From contig NZ_CP094459.1 in assembly GCF_022809715.1 (NCBI RefSeq), forward strand, positions 558,001-622,000: a DNA stretch of 64,000 bases. The letters are read 5' to 3'. Shown piece by piece: positions 22,439-33,238 of this stretch. Each line of letters opens with the position of its first letter. Positions within the stretch are counted from its first letter, which is position 1. Made by a program: the position numbers and the translations under genes. Source of the DNA: Burkholderia pyrrocinia (GTDB lineage Bacteria > Pseudomonadota > Gammaproteobacteria > Burkholderiales > Burkholderiaceae). Under the pieces are notes generated by a model. That model was not told the origin of the DNA. It saw only the letters and a program-made list of their open reading frames with translations, and did not search any database.

Positions 22439-22702
22439 ATGGCACACAAAAAGGCAGGCGGCTCTTCCCGGAACGGCCGCGACTCCGAGTCGAAACGTCT
22501 CGGCGTGAAGGTGTACGGCGGCCAGGCAATCAATGCCGGCGGCATCATCGTGCGTCAGCGCGGCACGCGCATGCACGCAGGCGAGAACGTCGGCATGGGC
22601 AAGGATCACACCCTGTTCGCGCTGGTCGACGGTCACGTGAAGTTCGCGACGAAGGGCGCGGACAAGAAGCATCTGGTCATCGTCGTCCCGGCGGCTGCCT
22701 AA
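22439..22702 (+). CDS. rpmA: 50S ribosomal protein L27
   Basis: An 87-residue ribosomal protein near the peptidyl transferase centre. It begins [20 protein letters not shown], the standard L27 start with the functional N-terminal tail intact, and has [22 protein letters not shown] strong ribosome-binding site (TAAGGAG) precedes it. It is followed by an intrinsic terminator. Confidence 0.99.
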
Positions 22703-22729
22703 GTTCAGGCACCCACGGGCTTCGAGCCG

Positions 22730-22762
22730 AAAGGCCCCGCAGTCTTCGCGGGGCCTTTTTTA
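22730..22762 (+). terminator. Terminator after rpmA
   Basis: The stem AAGGCCCCGC / GCGGGGCCTT with a short AGTCTTC loop is followed by TTTTTATTT. It closes the rplU-rpmA operon. On the minus strand the A-rich left flank is short. Confidence 0.9.
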
Positions 22763-22885
22763 TTTGGCCGCCGGGCGCATGTGCGTTCCGGCGACCGTCG
22801 TGCAACCGGCGTACGATCGGCCGAACGGCAGATTGTTCAAGCGCGCCGGCGCGCGGCACAATAGCGGAAATACTGGGCGGAGTGA

Positions 22886-24001
<1,116 letters not shown>

Positions 24002-24091
24002 GCGGTTCCGGAATGCGCCGGGCGTGCCGCCCGGCGTCGGCGTTCAATCGCGCCCGGCCGGGCAGGCATCAGATACAGGAGACAGTGCAGG

Positions 24092-25210
24092 ATGCGTTCG
24101 ATCATCGCGGATTCGAAGCGATTGGTGGTGAAGGTGGGCTCCAGCCTCGTGACCAACGACGGCAAGGGGCTCGATCATGCTGCAATCGGCCGCTGGGCCG
24201 CCCAGATCGCCGCGCTGCGCGCTCAGGGCAAGGAAGTCGTGCTCGTCAGTTCGGGCGCGATTGCCGAAGGGATGCAGCGGCTCGGCTGGAGCAAGCGGCC
24301 GCGCGAAATCGACGAGCTGCAGGCCGCCGCCGCAGTCGGCCAGATGGGGCTCGCGCAGGTCTATGAAAGCCGTTTCACCGAACACGACATCCGCACCGCG
24401 CAGATCCTGCTCACGCACGCCGACCTGGCGGACCGCGAGCGTTACCTGAATGCGCGTTCGACGCTGCTCACGCTGCTGCGGCTCGGCGTCGTGCCGATCA
24501 TCAACGAGAACGACACGGTCGTTACCGACGAAATCAAGTTCGGCGACAACGACACGCTCGGTGCGCTCGTCGCGAACCTGATCGAAGGCGATGCGCTGAT
24601 CATCCTGACCGACCAGTCGGGGCTGTTCACGGCCGATCCGCGCAAGGATCCGAACGCGACGCTCGTCGCCGAGGCCAATGCGGGCGCGCCGGAACTCGAG
24701 GCGATGGCGGGCGGTGCGGGCTCGAGCCTCGGCCGCGGCGGGATGTTGACGAAGATTCTCGCGGCGAAGCGTGCGGCGCACAGCGGCGCGAACACCGTGA
24801 TCGCGAGCGGTCGGGAGTCCGACGTGCTCGTGCGTCTGGCGGCCGGCGAGGCGATCGGCACGCAACTGATCGCACGTACCGCGCGGATGGCGGCGCGCAA
24901 GCAATGGATGGCCGATCACCTGCAGGTGCGCGGCCATGTCGTGATCGATGCCGGCGCGGTCGAGAAACTGACGGCCGGCGGCAAGAGCCTGCTGCCGATC
25001 GGCGTGACCGGCGTGCAGGGCGCGTTCGCGCGCGGCGAGGTGATCGCGTGCGTCGGTCCCGACGGGCGCGAAGTGGCGCGTGGGCTCACGAACTACAGCA
25101 GCGCCGAGACGAAGCTGATTCAGCGCAAGCCGAGCGGCGAGATCGAGACCGTGCTCGGCTACATGCTGGAGCCTGAACTGATCCATCGCGACAACCTCGT
25201 GCTGGTGTGA
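24092..25210 (+). CDS. proB: Glutamate 5-kinase ProB
   Basis: ProB catalyses the first step of proline synthesis, ATP-dependent phosphorylation of glutamate, and is usually feedback-inhibited by proline. The 372-residue product has an amino-acid kinase domain ([50 protein letters not shown]) and a C-terminal PUA domain (residues about 280-360, ending in the region [16 protein letters not shown]). ATG 24092 has AGGAGA upstream. proA is not in this window. Confidence 0.97.
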   Translation: MRSIIADSKRLVVKVGSSLVTNDGKGLDHAAIGRWAAQIAALRAQGKEVVLVSSGAIAEGMQRLGWSKRPREIDELQAAAAVGQMGLAQVYESRFTEHDIRTAQILLTHADLADRERYLNARSTLLTLLRLGVVPIINENDTVVTDEIKFGDNDTLGALVANLIEGDALIILTDQSGLFTADPRKDPNATLVAEANAGAPELEAMAGGAGSSLGRGGMLTKILAAKRAAHSGANTVIASGRESDVLVRLAAGEAIGTQLIARTARMAARKQWMADHLQVRGHVVIDAGAVEKLTAGGKSLLPIGVTGVQGAFARGEVIACVGPDGREVARGLTNYSSAETKLIQRKPSGEIETVLGYMLEPELIHRDNLVLV

Positions 25211-25237
25211 CTGTCCGCTCCGGATCCGGTAGCCAAA

Positions 25238-25265
25238 TAAAAAGCCCGCGTGATGCGGGCTTTTT
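25238..25265 (+). terminator. Terminator after proB
   Basis: The stem AAAGCCCGC / GCGGGCTTT with loop GTGAT is flanked by A and T runs. It lies 27 nt after proB. The reverse gene at 25307 ends 40 nt further on, so this may serve both directions. Confidence 0.88.
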
Positions 25266-25306
25266 GCATGGTGCGGGACGGAGCAGGCGGCTCGTGCCGC
25301 GTACCG

Positions 25307-25864
25307 TCAGCGCAACTGGCTCATTGCGGTGCGGTGAAACCGGATGTTCTCCAGGATCTGCTTGGTCGAGCCTTGCGGCATCTTGTTCGCGCAGAAATAG
25401 TCCTGATAGAGCGACGAGTGGTACGCATTCAGTTCGCCGTTCTCGATGCGCCGCCAGTCGTTCTCGACCGTGCGGTCCCAGCCGTCGTGTTCCGCATTCA
25501 GGCCGGCGTACTGCCGCCATTCGTAGGTGTCGCAGCGGATGCCTTCGTAGTTCACATTGCGCGCGCCGGCCGGGCTCGTGATGACGACGGCGTAGCGCAC
25601 GACGCCATCGGTGCCGACCGCGAGCGACTTCGCATCGACGAAGAACTTGAGCGGCGTGTTCTGCGATACGTTGAACGGCAGCAGGTCGCCCGTCTGCGGC
25701 AGCGGCGGCAGTGTGTCGACCGCGTTTTCCTTCCAGGTGCCCTGGCGGTCCAGCAGATACACGAACTCGCTGTCATCCTTGTTGGTCGGCGTCTTCGAAT
25801 TCGCGCAACCGGCCAGCATGGCCGCTGCGGCAATCGATGCGAGCGCGAGAGCAATCGCTTTCAA
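25307..25864 (-). CDS. CNP1-like lipoprotein
   Basis: The 185-residue product begins with a signal sequence (MKAIALALASIAAAAMLAGC); the lipobox LAGC puts the lipidated cysteine at residue 20. The remainder, with WKENAVDTLPPLPQ, GTDGVVRYAVVITSPAGARNVNYEGIRC and FCANKMPQ, matches the CNP1-like family (PF08750), found mainly in beta-proteobacteria and named after a Neisseria cryptic protein. The function is unknown. Lipidation suggests an envelope location. A terminator separates it from rppH, so it probably has its own promoter in the short gap 25909-25927 or reads through. Confidence 0.85.
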   Translation of the reverse strand: MKAIALALASIAAAAMLAGCANSKTPTNKDDSEFVYLLDRQGTWKENAVDTLPPLPQTGDLLPFNVSQNTPLKFFVDAKSLAVGTDGVVRYAVVITSPAGARNVNYEGIRCDTYEWRQYAGLNAEHDGWDRTVENDWRRIENGELNAYHSSLYQDYFCANKMPQGSTKQILENIRFHRTAMSQLR

Positions 25865-25878
25865 TATGCATTCCTCGT

Positions 25879-25908
25879 AAAAAAAGGGCGCGACACAAGG
25901 TCGCGCCC
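25879..25908 (-). terminator. Terminator of rppH
   Basis: On the minus strand, GGGCGCGAC / GTCGCGCCC with loop CTTGT is followed by seven T. It lies 19 nt after the rppH stop and before the CNP1-like gene. Confidence 0.88.
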
Positions 25909-25927
25909 GGTCATGCAGTCCGACTCG

Positions 25928-26575
25928 TCATTTGCCGACGATCACGTGGGGCGGCATCTCGTCGAGCGTGCCCGCTTCCACTTCGATCTCCGAACAGACT
26001 ACCGATGTGTCGACAATCGTCAACGTCTGCTGGGCCTGTGCGCCGATGACGCGCGGATAGCGCGACAGACGCGGCCCGCGCGGCTTTTCGGCTCGCTGCG
26101 CCGGGCGGCGCAGGAAGCGCGACAGTTCCGTCAGCGCCAACTGATAGACATCCCGCTTGAACTCGATCACCGCATCGAGCGGCACCCAGTACTCGTTCCA
26201 GCGCCACGCATCGAACTCCGGGTGATCGGTCGCGCGCAAGCAAATGTCGCAATCGCGTCCAACCATCCGCAGCAGGAACCAGATCTGCTTCTGGCCGCGG
26301 TAATGACCGCGTACTTCGCGTTTGATGAACTTGTCAGGCACCTCGTAACGCAACCAGTCGCGAGTGCGGCCGATTATCTTGACGTGTTCCGGATGCAGGC
26401 CCGTTTCCTCGTGCAGTTCCCGGTACATCGCCTGCATGGGGGTCTCGCCGTACTTGATCCCACCTTGAGGAAACTGCCAGGAGTGCTCGCGGAGCCGCTT
26501 GCCCCAAAACACCTCGTTGCGCGCGTTCAAGAGGATGATGCCGACGTTCGGGCGAAAGCCTTCACGATCCAGCAT
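25928..26575 (-). CDS. rppH: RNA pyrophosphohydrolase RppH
   Basis: A Nudix enzyme that removes pyrophosphate from triphosphorylated 5' RNA ends and so starts RNase E-dependent decay. The 215-residue product begins [17 protein letters not shown] and has the Nudix box [19 protein letters not shown] with ETGL, residues about 38-60. The motifs [13 protein letters not shown] and GQKQIWFLL are RppH-specific. The last 50 residues are a family-variable tail. ATG 26575 follows GAAGGTGG. The gene is divergent from proS. Confidence 0.95.
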   Translation of the reverse strand: MLDREGFRPNVGIILLNARNEVFWGKRLREHSWQFPQGGIKYGETPMQAMYRELHEETGLHPEHVKIIGRTRDWLRYEVPDKFIKREVRGHYRGQKQIWFLLRMVGRDCDICLRATDHPEFDAWRWNEYWVPLDAVIEFKRDVYQLALTELSRFLRRPAQRAEKPRGPRLSRYPRVIGAQAQQTLTIVDTSVVCSEIEVEAGTLDEMPPHVIVGK

Positions 26576-26608
26576 ACAACCACCTTCGAATCCTTTAAAA
26601 TTGCTTTG

Positions 26609-26614
26609 ATTATA
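26609..26614 (-). promoter_or_regulatory. -10 element of rppH
   Basis: On the minus strand a TATAAT lies 34 nt before the rppH ATG. No good -35 is visible at the expected distance. Confidence 0.4.
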
Positions 26615-26754
26615 AACAGATAACGGGCGCTGCGCACCGTGACGGAGCGAATCCGCGCGGGGCACACCGGCTGAATTGTCCCTGATTAGTCTGCTACGTC
26701 ATCTGCGCCATCGTCGTTCGTCGCGCGCAGCTTTTTCACCTTGAAACTTTTTCG

Positions 26755-26781
26755 GGCGCCCCGCCTGGGGGCGCCGTTTTT
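26755..26781 (+). promoter_or_regulatory. Terminator-like hairpin in the proS leader
   Basis: GGCGCCCC (26755-26762) pairs perfectly with GGGGCGCC (26768-26775); the loop is GCCTG and GTTTTT follows. The structure ends 12 nt before the proS ATG. The upstream gene (rppH) points away, so this hairpin cannot end any known upstream gene; it would act on the proS transcript itself. The rest of the 218-nt gap holds no gene. Confidence 0.6.
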
Positions 26782-26793
26782 GGAACCGTCCGC

Positions 26794-28530
26794 ATGAAAG
26801 CTTCCCGTTTCTTTATCGGCACCCTGAAAGAAGCACCCGCCGACGCAGAGATCGTCAGCCACAAGCTGATGGTACGCGCCGGCATGATCCGTCGCGTCGC
26901 CGGCGGCATCTATAACTACCTGCCGGTCGGCCTGCGTTCGATTCGCAAGGTCGAGGCGATCGTGCGCGAGGAAATGAACCGGGCGGGCGCCATCGAGCTG
27001 CTGATGCCGGCCGTGCAGCCGGCCGAGCTGTGGCAGGAATCGGGCCGCTGGGAACAGTACGGCCCCGAGCTGCTGCGCTTCAAGGACCGCAAGGACAACG
27101 ATTTCGTGATCGGGCCGACGCACGAGGAAGTCGTCACCGACATCGCGCGCAACCAGATCAAGAGCTACCGGCAGATGCCGGTGAACTTCTACCAGATCCA
27201 GACGAAGTTCCGCGACGAGATCCGTCCGCGCTTCGGCGTGATGCGCGGCCGCGAATTCATCATGAAGGACGCATATTCGTTCGACAAGGATGCGGCCGGC
27301 CTGAACGAGTCGTATCGCAAGATGTACGACGCGTACGTGCGCATCTTCACGCGCCTCGGCCTCGAGTTTCGTGCGGTCGCGGCCGACAGCGGCTCGATCG
27401 GCGGCAACTTCTCGCACGAGTTCCACGTGATCGCCGACACCGGCGAGGACGCGATCGCCTACTGCCCGACGTCCGAGTTCGCGGCGAACATCGAGGCGGC
27501 CGAAGCGCTGCCGCTGATTGCCGAGCGCGCTGCGCCGGCAGAAGCGATGGAAAAGGTCGCGACGCCGGGCAAGGCGAAGTGCGAAGCCGTCGCCGAACTG
27601 CTGGCCATCCCGCTCGAGCGCACGATCAAGTCGATCGTGCTCGCGACCGACAACGAAGGCGCCGAGCCGACCATCTGGCTCGTGATGCTGCGCGGCGACC
27701 ACGACCTGAACGAGATCAAGGTGTCGAAGCTGCCGGGCCTGAAGAACCACCGCTTCGCGACCGAACAGGAAATCGTCGAGTGGTTCGGCACGCCGCCGGG
27801 CTACCTCGGCCCGGTCGGCACGAAGAAGCCCGTGAAGGTGATCGCGGACCGCACGGTCGCGAACATGAGCGACTTCGTCGTCGGCGCGAACGAGGTCGAC
27901 TATCACATCGCGGGCGTGAACTGGGGCCGCGACCTGCCCGAGCCGGACGTCGCCGACGTGCGCAACGTGCAGAAGGGCGACCCGTCGCCGGACGGCAAGG
28001 GCGTGATCGACATCTGCCGCGGCATCGAGGTTGGCCACGTGTTCCAGCTCGGCACCAAGTACTCGGAAGCGCTGGGCGCGACGTTCCTAGACGAGTCGGG
28101 CAAGCCGCAGCCGATGCTGATGGGCTGCTACGGCGTCGGCGTCACGCGCATTCTCGGCGCGGCGATCGAACAGAACTTCGACGACCGCGGCATCATCTGG
28201 CCGGAGTCGATCGCGCCGTTCGAGGTCGTGCTGTGCCCGATGGGCTATGACCGCAGCGAAATGGTGCGCGAGACCGCCGACAAGCTGTACGCGGAACTCG
28301 TTGCGGCCGGCATCGACGTGATCCTCGACGACCGCGGCGAGCGTCCGGGCGTGATGTTCGCCGACTGGGAGCTGATCGGCGTGCCGCATCGCCTCGTGAT
28401 CGGCGAGCGCGGCCTGAAGGAAGGCAAGATCGAGTATCAGGGCCGCCGCGACGCCGAAGCGACGCTGCTGCCGGTCGACGCGGCCGCGGCGACGGTCGCG
28501 GAGAAGATCCGCGCCGCGCTCGCGCACTAA
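26794..28530 (+). CDS. proS: Prolyl-tRNA synthetase
   Basis: A class II synthetase that charges tRNA-Pro. The 578-residue length is that of the bacterial type with an editing (INS) domain in the middle. Motif 2 is in [28 protein letters not shown], motif 3 in [18 protein letters not shown]; the INS domain lies about residues 225-390, with [15 protein letters not shown] and GDHDLNEIK sequences. The C-terminal anticodon domain has [22 protein letters not shown]. It also charges the tRNA-Pro(CGG) found at 20639. No clear ribosome-binding site lies between the leader hairpin and ATG. Confidence 0.97.
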   Translation: MKASRFFIGTLKEAPADAEIVSHKLMVRAGMIRRVAGGIYNYLPVGLRSIRKVEAIVREEMNRAGAIELLMPAVQPAELWQESGRWEQYGPELLRFKDRKDNDFVIGPTHEEVVTDIARNQIKSYRQMPVNFYQIQTKFRDEIRPRFGVMRGREFIMKDAYSFDKDAAGLNESYRKMYDAYVRIFTRLGLEFRAVAADSGSIGGNFSHEFHVIADTGEDAIAYCPTSEFAANIEAAEALPLIAERAAPAEAMEKVATPGKAKCEAVAELLAIPLERTIKSIVLATDNEGAEPTIWLVMLRGDHDLNEIKVSKLPGLKNHRFATEQEIVEWFGTPPGYLGPVGTKKPVKVIADRTVANMSDFVVGANEVDYHIAGVNWGRDLPEPDVADVRNVQKGDPSPDGKGVIDICRGIEVGHVFQLGTKYSEALGATFLDESGKPQPMLMGCYGVGVTRILGAAIEQNFDDRGIIWPESIAPFEVVLCPMGYDRSEMVRETADKLYAELVAAGIDVILDDRGERPGVMFADWELIGVPHRLVIGERGLKEGKIEYQGRRDAEATLLPVDAAAATVAEKIRAALAH

Positions 28531-28551
28531 GCGCGGCGACCGGGGGACACG

Positions 28552-29154
28552 ATGGAATACACGTTCCTGTCGGCCACCGTGCTCCTGGTGCTGATCACCG
28601 ATCCGCTCGGCAACATCCCGCTGTTCATTACGGCGATGCGGGACGTGCCGCGCGAGCGGCGCGTGAAGCTGATCCTGCGTGAAGTGGGGATCGCGTTCGT
28701 GATCCTGCTGTTCTTCATGGTGGTCGGCGACCGCTTCCTGCGGATGATGAACCTCACCGACCTGTCGTTGCGGCTCGGCGGCGGGATCGTGCTGTTCCTG
28801 ATCGCACTGCGGATGATCTTCCCGCATCCGGACGGCGCGCTCGGCAGCGATCCGCGTGCGGGAGGCGAACCGTTCATCGTGCCGCTCGCGATTCCGGCAC
28901 TCGCCGGGCCGTCGGCGCTCGCGACGGTGATGCTGCTGACGTCGCAGGCGCCGGGCAAGATGTTCGAGTGGGTCGGCGCGCTGACGGTCACGATGCTCGT
29001 CTGCGCGGTCACGCTGGTATTGGCCGAACGGATCCAGCAGTGGCTCGGCGAGCGGACGGTCGCGGCGTTCGAGCGGCTGATGGGCCTCGTGCTCGTCGCG
29101 ATTTCGGTCGAGATGCTGCTGGCCGGCATCCGCGCGTTCGTGCACCAGCTGTAG
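28552..29154 (+). CDS. MarC family integral membrane protein
   Basis: A 200-residue membrane protein with about six hydrophobic segments. MEYTFLSATVLLVLITDPLGNIPLF at the start, RLGGGIVLFLIALRMI and FIVPLAIPALAGPSALATVMLL mark the MarC (UPF0056) family. The family's function is unknown; the early link to multiple antibiotic resistance was not supported. It starts 21 nt after proS and may be cotranscribed. A strong terminator follows. Confidence 0.9.
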   Translation: MEYTFLSATVLLVLITDPLGNIPLFITAMRDVPRERRVKLILREVGIAFVILLFFMVVGDRFLRMMNLTDLSLRLGGGIVLFLIALRMIFPHPDGALGSDPRAGGEPFIVPLAIPALAGPSALATVMLLTSQAPGKMFEWVGALTVTMLVCAVTLVLAERIQQWLGERTVAAFERLMGLVLVAISVEMLLAGIRAFVHQL

Positions 29155-29168
29155 GGCGGCGCGCACAC

Positions 29169-29214
29169 GAAAAAAAGCGGCGCTCCGGGAAACCGGAGCG
29201 CCGCTTTCTTTTAT
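29169..29214. terminator. Bidirectional terminator between marC-type gene and hpt
   Basis: A 14-bp perfect stem AGCGGCGCTCCGG / CCGGAGCGCCGCT with a GAAA loop, preceded by seven A and followed by TTCTTTTATA. It separates two convergent genes and fits both. Confidence 0.92.
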
Positions 29215-29233
29215 ATAGCGGGCAGCGCGGCGA

Positions 29234-29785
29234 TCAGACGTTCGCGGTCAGCGCGCGGATCGTCGGCAGGTTGCGCCAGTAGCCCTTCGCATCCATCCCG
29301 CAGCCGAACACGTAGCGGTCCGGCACCGAGAAGCCGCAGAAGTCGGGGTGCAGCGGTTTGGCCTTTGCGAGCGTCTTCTCGCACAGCACGGCCGACATGA
29401 AGCGCTGCGCGCCCATGTCGAGGATGCGGTCGCGGATCGCGGCCATCGTCTCGCCTTCGTCGAGGATGTCGTCGAGCACGAGCACGATCCGGTCCTTCAC
29501 CGACTCGCGCGGCGCGACGCGCCAGTGCATCTCCGGGCTGCCCTGCGTCGTGTTGCGGTAGCGGGTCAGGTGGATGTAGTCGAATTCGAGCGGGAAATCG
29601 AGATGCGGCAGCAGCATCCCGGTAAACACCGCGGCGCCGCCCATCACCGAGAGAACGAGCGGGAACGCATCGCCGATCTCGGCGCGGATCGCGTCGGCCA
29701 TCCGGGCGATCGACGCGTTGACGGCGTCGGCCGAGACGATCTCTTCGGAGTGGTCGAAAATGTGGAGGGCTTCTTCGCGGTTCAT
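29234..29785 (-). CDS. hpt: Hypoxanthine-guanine type phosphoribosyltransferase
   Basis: A purine salvage enzyme that joins PRPP with hypoxanthine or guanine. The 183-residue product has the PRPP loop VLVLDDILDEGETM, the substrate region FDYIHLTRYRNTTQG and the C-terminal FCGFSVPDRYVFGCGMDAKGYWRNLP. The base preference is inferred from the family. ATG 29785 (MNREEALHIFDHSEEIVS) was preferred to a TTG at 29812. It is convergent with the MarC-type gene. Confidence 0.88.
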   Translation of the reverse strand: MNREEALHIFDHSEEIVSADAVNASIARMADAIRAEIGDAFPLVLSVMGGAAVFTGMLLPHLDFPLEFDYIHLTRYRNTTQGSPEMHWRVAPRESVKDRIVLVLDDILDEGETMAAIRDRILDMGAQRFMSAVLCEKTLAKAKPLHPDFCGFSVPDRYVFGCGMDAKGYWRNLPTIRALTANV

Positions 29786-29879
29786 GTGTTCTGGCGGGCA
29801 GTCGGTATACAAATAAGGATGAAGCAGAACGGACGGCGCGCGCTACAGCAAAAACCCGCGCGCCGGCCGACGGGCGGAA

Positions 29880-31247
29880 TCAGCGCATGCCGGGCATCAT
29901 GCCCTTCAGGCCGCGCATCATCTTCTGCATGTTGCCGCCCTTCAGCTTCTTCATCATCGTACGCATCTGGTCGTACTGGTTCAGCATCCGGTTGACTTCC
30001 TGCACCGGCACGCCCGCGCCGGCCGCAATGCGGCGCTTGCGCGTCGCCTTGATGATTTCGGGTTTCGCGCGCTCGGCGGGCGTCATCGAGCTGATGATCC
30101 CTTCCATCCGGCGGATCTGCTTTTCGGCCTGGCCCATGTCGGCGCCGGCCGCCGCCTGCTGGAATTGCGCGGGCAGCTTGTCCATCAGCGACGACAGGCC
30201 GCCCATGTTCTTCATCTGCGAGATCTGCGCGCGGAAATCGTTCAGGTCGAAGTCGCCGCCCTTCTTGACCTTGTCGGCGAGCTTCTGTGCGGCCTGCACG
30301 TCGACGCCGCGCTGCGCTTCCTCGACGAGCGCGAGGATGTCGCCCATGCCGAGGATCCGGTTCGCCATCCGGTCGGGGTGGAACACCTCGAGGCCGTCGA
30401 GCTTTTCGGCGACACCGACGAACTTGATCGGCTTGCCCGTGATGTGGCGCACCGACAGCGCGGCGCCGCCGCGCGAATCGCCGTCGAGCTTGGTCAGCAC
30501 GACGCCGGTGAGCGGCAGCGTGTCGTTGAACGCCTTCGCGGTGTTGACCGCGTCTTGGCCGAGCATCGCGTCGACGACGAACAGCGTTTCGGCCGGCTTC
30601 AGCGTGCTGTGCAGCGCGGCGATTTCCTGCATCATCGCCTCGTCGATGCCGAGGCGGCCGGCCGTGTCGACGATCAGCACGTCATGGTAGTGGCGCTTCG
30701 CCCAGTCGACGGCCGCCAGCGCGATGTCGACGGGCTTCTGGTCCGGCGTCGACGGGAAGAAGTCGGCGCCGACCTGTTCGCTCACCGTTTTCAACTGCAT
30801 GATGGCGGCCGGACGATACACGTCGCACGACACGGTCAGCACCTTCTTCTTGTACTTCTCGCGCAACAGCTTCGCGAGTTTGCCGACGGTCGTGGTCTTG
30901 CCCGCGCCCTGCAGGCCGGCCATCAGGATCACGGCGGGCGGCGTGACCGCGAGATTCAGCTCGGCGGCCTTGCCTTCGTAGTCGCCGCCGATCACGGCGG
31001 TCAGTTCCTTCTGGACCACGCCGACGAGCGCCTGACCCGGCGACAGGCTGCTGATCACTTCTTCGCCGAGCGCCTTTTCCTTGACCTTGGCGATGAATTC
31101 GCGGACGACCGGCAGCGACACGTCGGCTTCCAGCAGCGCGAGACGCACCTCGCGGAGCATCTCCTGCGTGTTGGCCTCGGTGAGCCGGGCCTCGCCGCGC
31201 AGCGTCTTGACGACGCGCGCCATCCGTTGAGTGAGATTGTCGAGCAT
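29880..31247 (-). CDS. ffh: Signal recognition particle GTPase Ffh
   Basis: The protein of the bacterial SRP, which binds 4.5S RNA and targets membrane proteins to FtsY. The 455-residue product has the N domain (MLDNLTQRMARVVKTLRG), the G domain with GLQGAGKTTTVGKLAK (about residue 107), DTAGRLGIDEAMM and TKLDGDSRGGAALSV, and the methionine-rich M domain ending in KKLKGGNMQKMMRGLKGMMPGMR. It is divergent from the CcsA-like gene, an arrangement common in proteobacteria. Confidence 0.98.
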   Translation of the reverse strand: MLDNLTQRMARVVKTLRGEARLTEANTQEMLREVRLALLEADVSLPVVREFIAKVKEKALGEEVISSLSPGQALVGVVQKELTAVIGGDYEGKAAELNLAVTPPAVILMAGLQGAGKTTTVGKLAKLLREKYKKKVLTVSCDVYRPAAIMQLKTVSEQVGADFFPSTPDQKPVDIALAAVDWAKRHYHDVLIVDTAGRLGIDEAMMQEIAALHSTLKPAETLFVVDAMLGQDAVNTAKAFNDTLPLTGVVLTKLDGDSRGGAALSVRHITGKPIKFVGVAEKLDGLEVFHPDRMANRILGMGDILALVEEAQRGVDVQAAQKLADKVKKGGDFDLNDFRAQISQMKNMGGLSSLMDKLPAQFQQAAAGADMGQAEKQIRRMEGIISSMTPAERAKPEIIKATRKRRIAAGAGVPVQEVNRMLNQYDQMRTMMKKLKGGNMQKMMRGLKGMMPGMR

Positions 31248-31336
31248 GGGGAGCGATGGACAGTGGGGCCCGAAGGCGCGGCGGAACCGAACAAAGGGAG
31301 CCGTCGCGGGAAGGGGGCCTAGTGTAAACTTCGAAC

Positions 31337-32230
31337 ATGGATATTGTACTGTATGCCCTCACCGCATTCCTGTACGGCGGCCTCGCCGTCGCAGGCTGGC
31401 GCACGCACCGCCAGGGTGCGACGCCGCTCGTCGCGAGCGTGCCGGCCGTGCCGGTTCCCGCGTCCGCCGCGTCCGGGATGAGCGGGGCCGGCCGCGCGCT
31501 GCTGTTCGCCGCGCTCGTCGCGCACGGCGTGCTGCTCCACATGACGATTTTTCCGAACGACGCGATGGTGTTCGGCTTCGCGTTCGCGCTGTCCGCGATG
31601 TTCTGGCTCGGCGCCGGCATCTACTGGATCGAGAGCTTTTTCTTCCCGCTCGACAGCCTGCGCCTGCTGGTACTGCCGCTCGCGTGCGGCGCGTCGCTGC
31701 TGCCGCTGGTGTTCGGCGGCGTGCGGGTGCTGCCTTATGCCGCAGCGCCGCTGTTCAAGCTGCACTTCCTGATCGCGAACATCGCGTACGGCCTGTTCGC
31801 GATCGCGGCGCTGCACGCGATCCTGATGCTGATGGTCGAGCGGCGCCTGCAGTCGCTGCGCAACGGCGGGCGCGACGGCTCGACCGGCTGGATCGCGAGC
31901 TGGCTCGAAACGCTGCCGCCGCTGCTCACGCTCGAGAAGCTGCTGTTCCGCCTGATCGGCGCCGGCTTCGTGCTGCTCACGCTGACGCTCGCGTCGGGCA
32001 TCCTGTTCAGCGAGCAGGTCGACGCGCGCGCGCTGCGGCTCGACCACAAGACCGTGTTCGCGATCCTGTCGTGGCTGATGTTCGGCGGCCTGCTGGTCGC
32101 CCGCAAGACATCGGGCTGGCGCGGGCGCGGCGCCGCGCGCTGGGTGCTCGTGTCGTTCGCCGCGCTGCTGCTCGCGTATGTCGGCAGCCGGTTCGTTTTC
32201 GAGGTGCTGCTGCACCGTTCCGTGGTTTGA
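31337..32230 (+). CDS. CcsA/YpjD-like inner membrane protein (cytochrome c assembly family)
   Basis: A 297-residue protein with about eight hydrophobic segments. It contains the cytochrome c assembly protein domain, with conserved histidines in VAHGVLLHMT, FKLHFLIANIAYGLFAIAALHA and LDHKTVFAILSWLMFGGLLV, and the loop around WIESFFFPL. In E. coli the equivalent (YpjD) is also next to ffh. The family resembles haem-handling proteins, but this member's substrate is not established. PP0621-type and ampD genes follow closely. Confidence 0.85.
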   Translation: MDIVLYALTAFLYGGLAVAGWRTHRQGATPLVASVPAVPVPASAASGMSGAGRALLFAALVAHGVLLHMTIFPNDAMVFGFAFALSAMFWLGAGIYWIESFFFPLDSLRLLVLPLACGASLLPLVFGGVRVLPYAAAPLFKLHFLIANIAYGLFAIAALHAILMLMVERRLQSLRNGGRDGSTGWIASWLETLPPLLTLEKLLFRLIGAGFVLLTLTLASGILFSEQVDARALRLDHKTVFAILSWLMFGGLLVARKTSGWRGRGAARWVLVSFAALLLAYVGSRFVFEVLLHRSVV

Positions 32231-32243
32231 CCGCAGGTTTCCG

Positions 32244-32552
32244 ATGCGACAGATTCTTCTCCTGATTCTTCTCTTCTTCGCCGGTTCGTGGCTCGCACGC
32301 AAGCTGCGCCAGGCCCAGGAGCACGCGCAGGCACGCACCGGCCGCGGCGCGGGTGACGGCGGCGCGCCGGGTGCCGGCGCTGCGCGCCCGAACGGCGACA
32401 CGCGGTCGCTGCCCGAGCCGATGGTGCGCTGCGCCGAATGCGGCGTGCATGCGCCGAAGGGCGACGCCGTCGCCGCGGGCGGCGAATACTTCTGCAGCGC
32501 CGAGCACGCACAGCGCCACGCCGCGCGCGCGAGCGGTCACGACGCACGATGA
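32244..32552 (+). CDS. Small membrane-anchored zinc-ribbon protein, PP0621 family
   Basis: The 102-residue product has an N-terminal hydrophobic anchor (RQILLLILLFFAGSWLARKL), a Gly/Ala-rich linker and a C-terminal four-position metal site: CAECG, then CSAEH. This layout is that of the PP0621 family of unknown function. It starts 13 nt after the CcsA-like gene and overlaps ampD by 4 nt (ATGA), so the three genes form an operon. Confidence 0.8.
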   Translation: MRQILLLILLFFAGSWLARKLRQAQEHAQARTGRGAGDGGAPGAGAARPNGDTRSLPEPMVRCAECGVHAPKGDAVAAGGEYFCSAEHAQRHAARASGHDAR

Positions 32553-33139
32553 GCGGCGCGCCGCCGTTGTCGGTCGACGCGAACGGCTGGGTGCGCGAAG
32601 CGCGCCATGCGCCGTCGCCGAACTTCGAGGCGCGGCCCGCGGGTGCGGTGCCGACGCTCGTGGTCGTCCACAACATCAGCCTGCCGCCCGGCGAATTCGG
32701 CGGCGACGCGATCGAGGCGCTGTTCCTGAATCGCCTCGACTGCGATGCGCACCCCTATTACCAGAGTCATCTGCGCGGGGTGCGCGTGTCCGCGCACTTC
32801 CTGATCCGCCGCAGCGGTGAGCTCGTGCAGTTCGTGTCGTGCGACGAGCGCGCGTGGCACGCGGGCTCGTCCGAGTTCTTCGGTAGGGCGCGCTGCAACG
32901 ATTTCTCGATCGGCATCGAGCTCGAAGGCGCGGACGACGTGCCGTTCGACGACGCGCAGTACGCGATGCTCGCCGCGCTCTCGCGCGCGCTCGCCGCACG
33001 TTATCCGGTCGACGCATTCGCGGGGCACTCGGACGTCGCGCCGGGTCGCAAGACCGACCCGGGCCCGCATTTCGATTGGCAACGCTTCGCGAGCGATGCC
33101 GGTTTTTCCGCCGGATACTTTCCTTTCCGTCAGTACTGA
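32549..33139 (+). CDS. ampD: 1,6-anhydro-N-acetylmuramyl-L-alanine amidase AmpD
   Basis: A cytoplasmic zinc amidase that cuts the stem peptide from anhydro-muropeptides during cell-wall recycling; loss of AmpD often raises beta-lactamase expression. The 196-residue product has LVVVHNISLPPGEFGG (first zinc histidine), VSAHFLIRRSGELVQFV, and GHSDVAPGRKTDPGPHFDW with the later zinc ligands. The recycled peptide is reused by Mpl, encoded at 47937. Start at ATG 32549, overlapping the previous stop. Confidence 0.95.
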   Translation: MSGAPPLSVDANGWVREARHAPSPNFEARPAGAVPTLVVVHNISLPPGEFGGDAIEALFLNRLDCDAHPYYQSHLRGVRVSAHFLIRRSGELVQFVSCDERAWHAGSSEFFGRARCNDFSIGIELEGADDVPFDDAQYAMLAALSRALAARYPVDAFAGHSDVAPGRKTDPGPHFDWQRFASDAGFSAGYFPFRQY

Positions 33140-33156
33140 TCGCGGGGTTTTTTGAC

Positions 33157-33176
33157 CGGAGAAAGTTTTTTCTCCG
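33157..33176 (+). terminator. Hairpin after ampD
   Basis: CGGAGAAA pairs with TTTCTCCG around a GTTT loop, 17 nt after the ampD stop and just after a run of six T. It lacks a following T run, so termination activity is uncertain. Confidence 0.4.
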
Positions 33177-33238
33177 ACCAATGCCTTGTCGTGTCGGCGC
33201 GCGAGCGATGTCAAGACCTCTATCGCAAATTATCCGTT

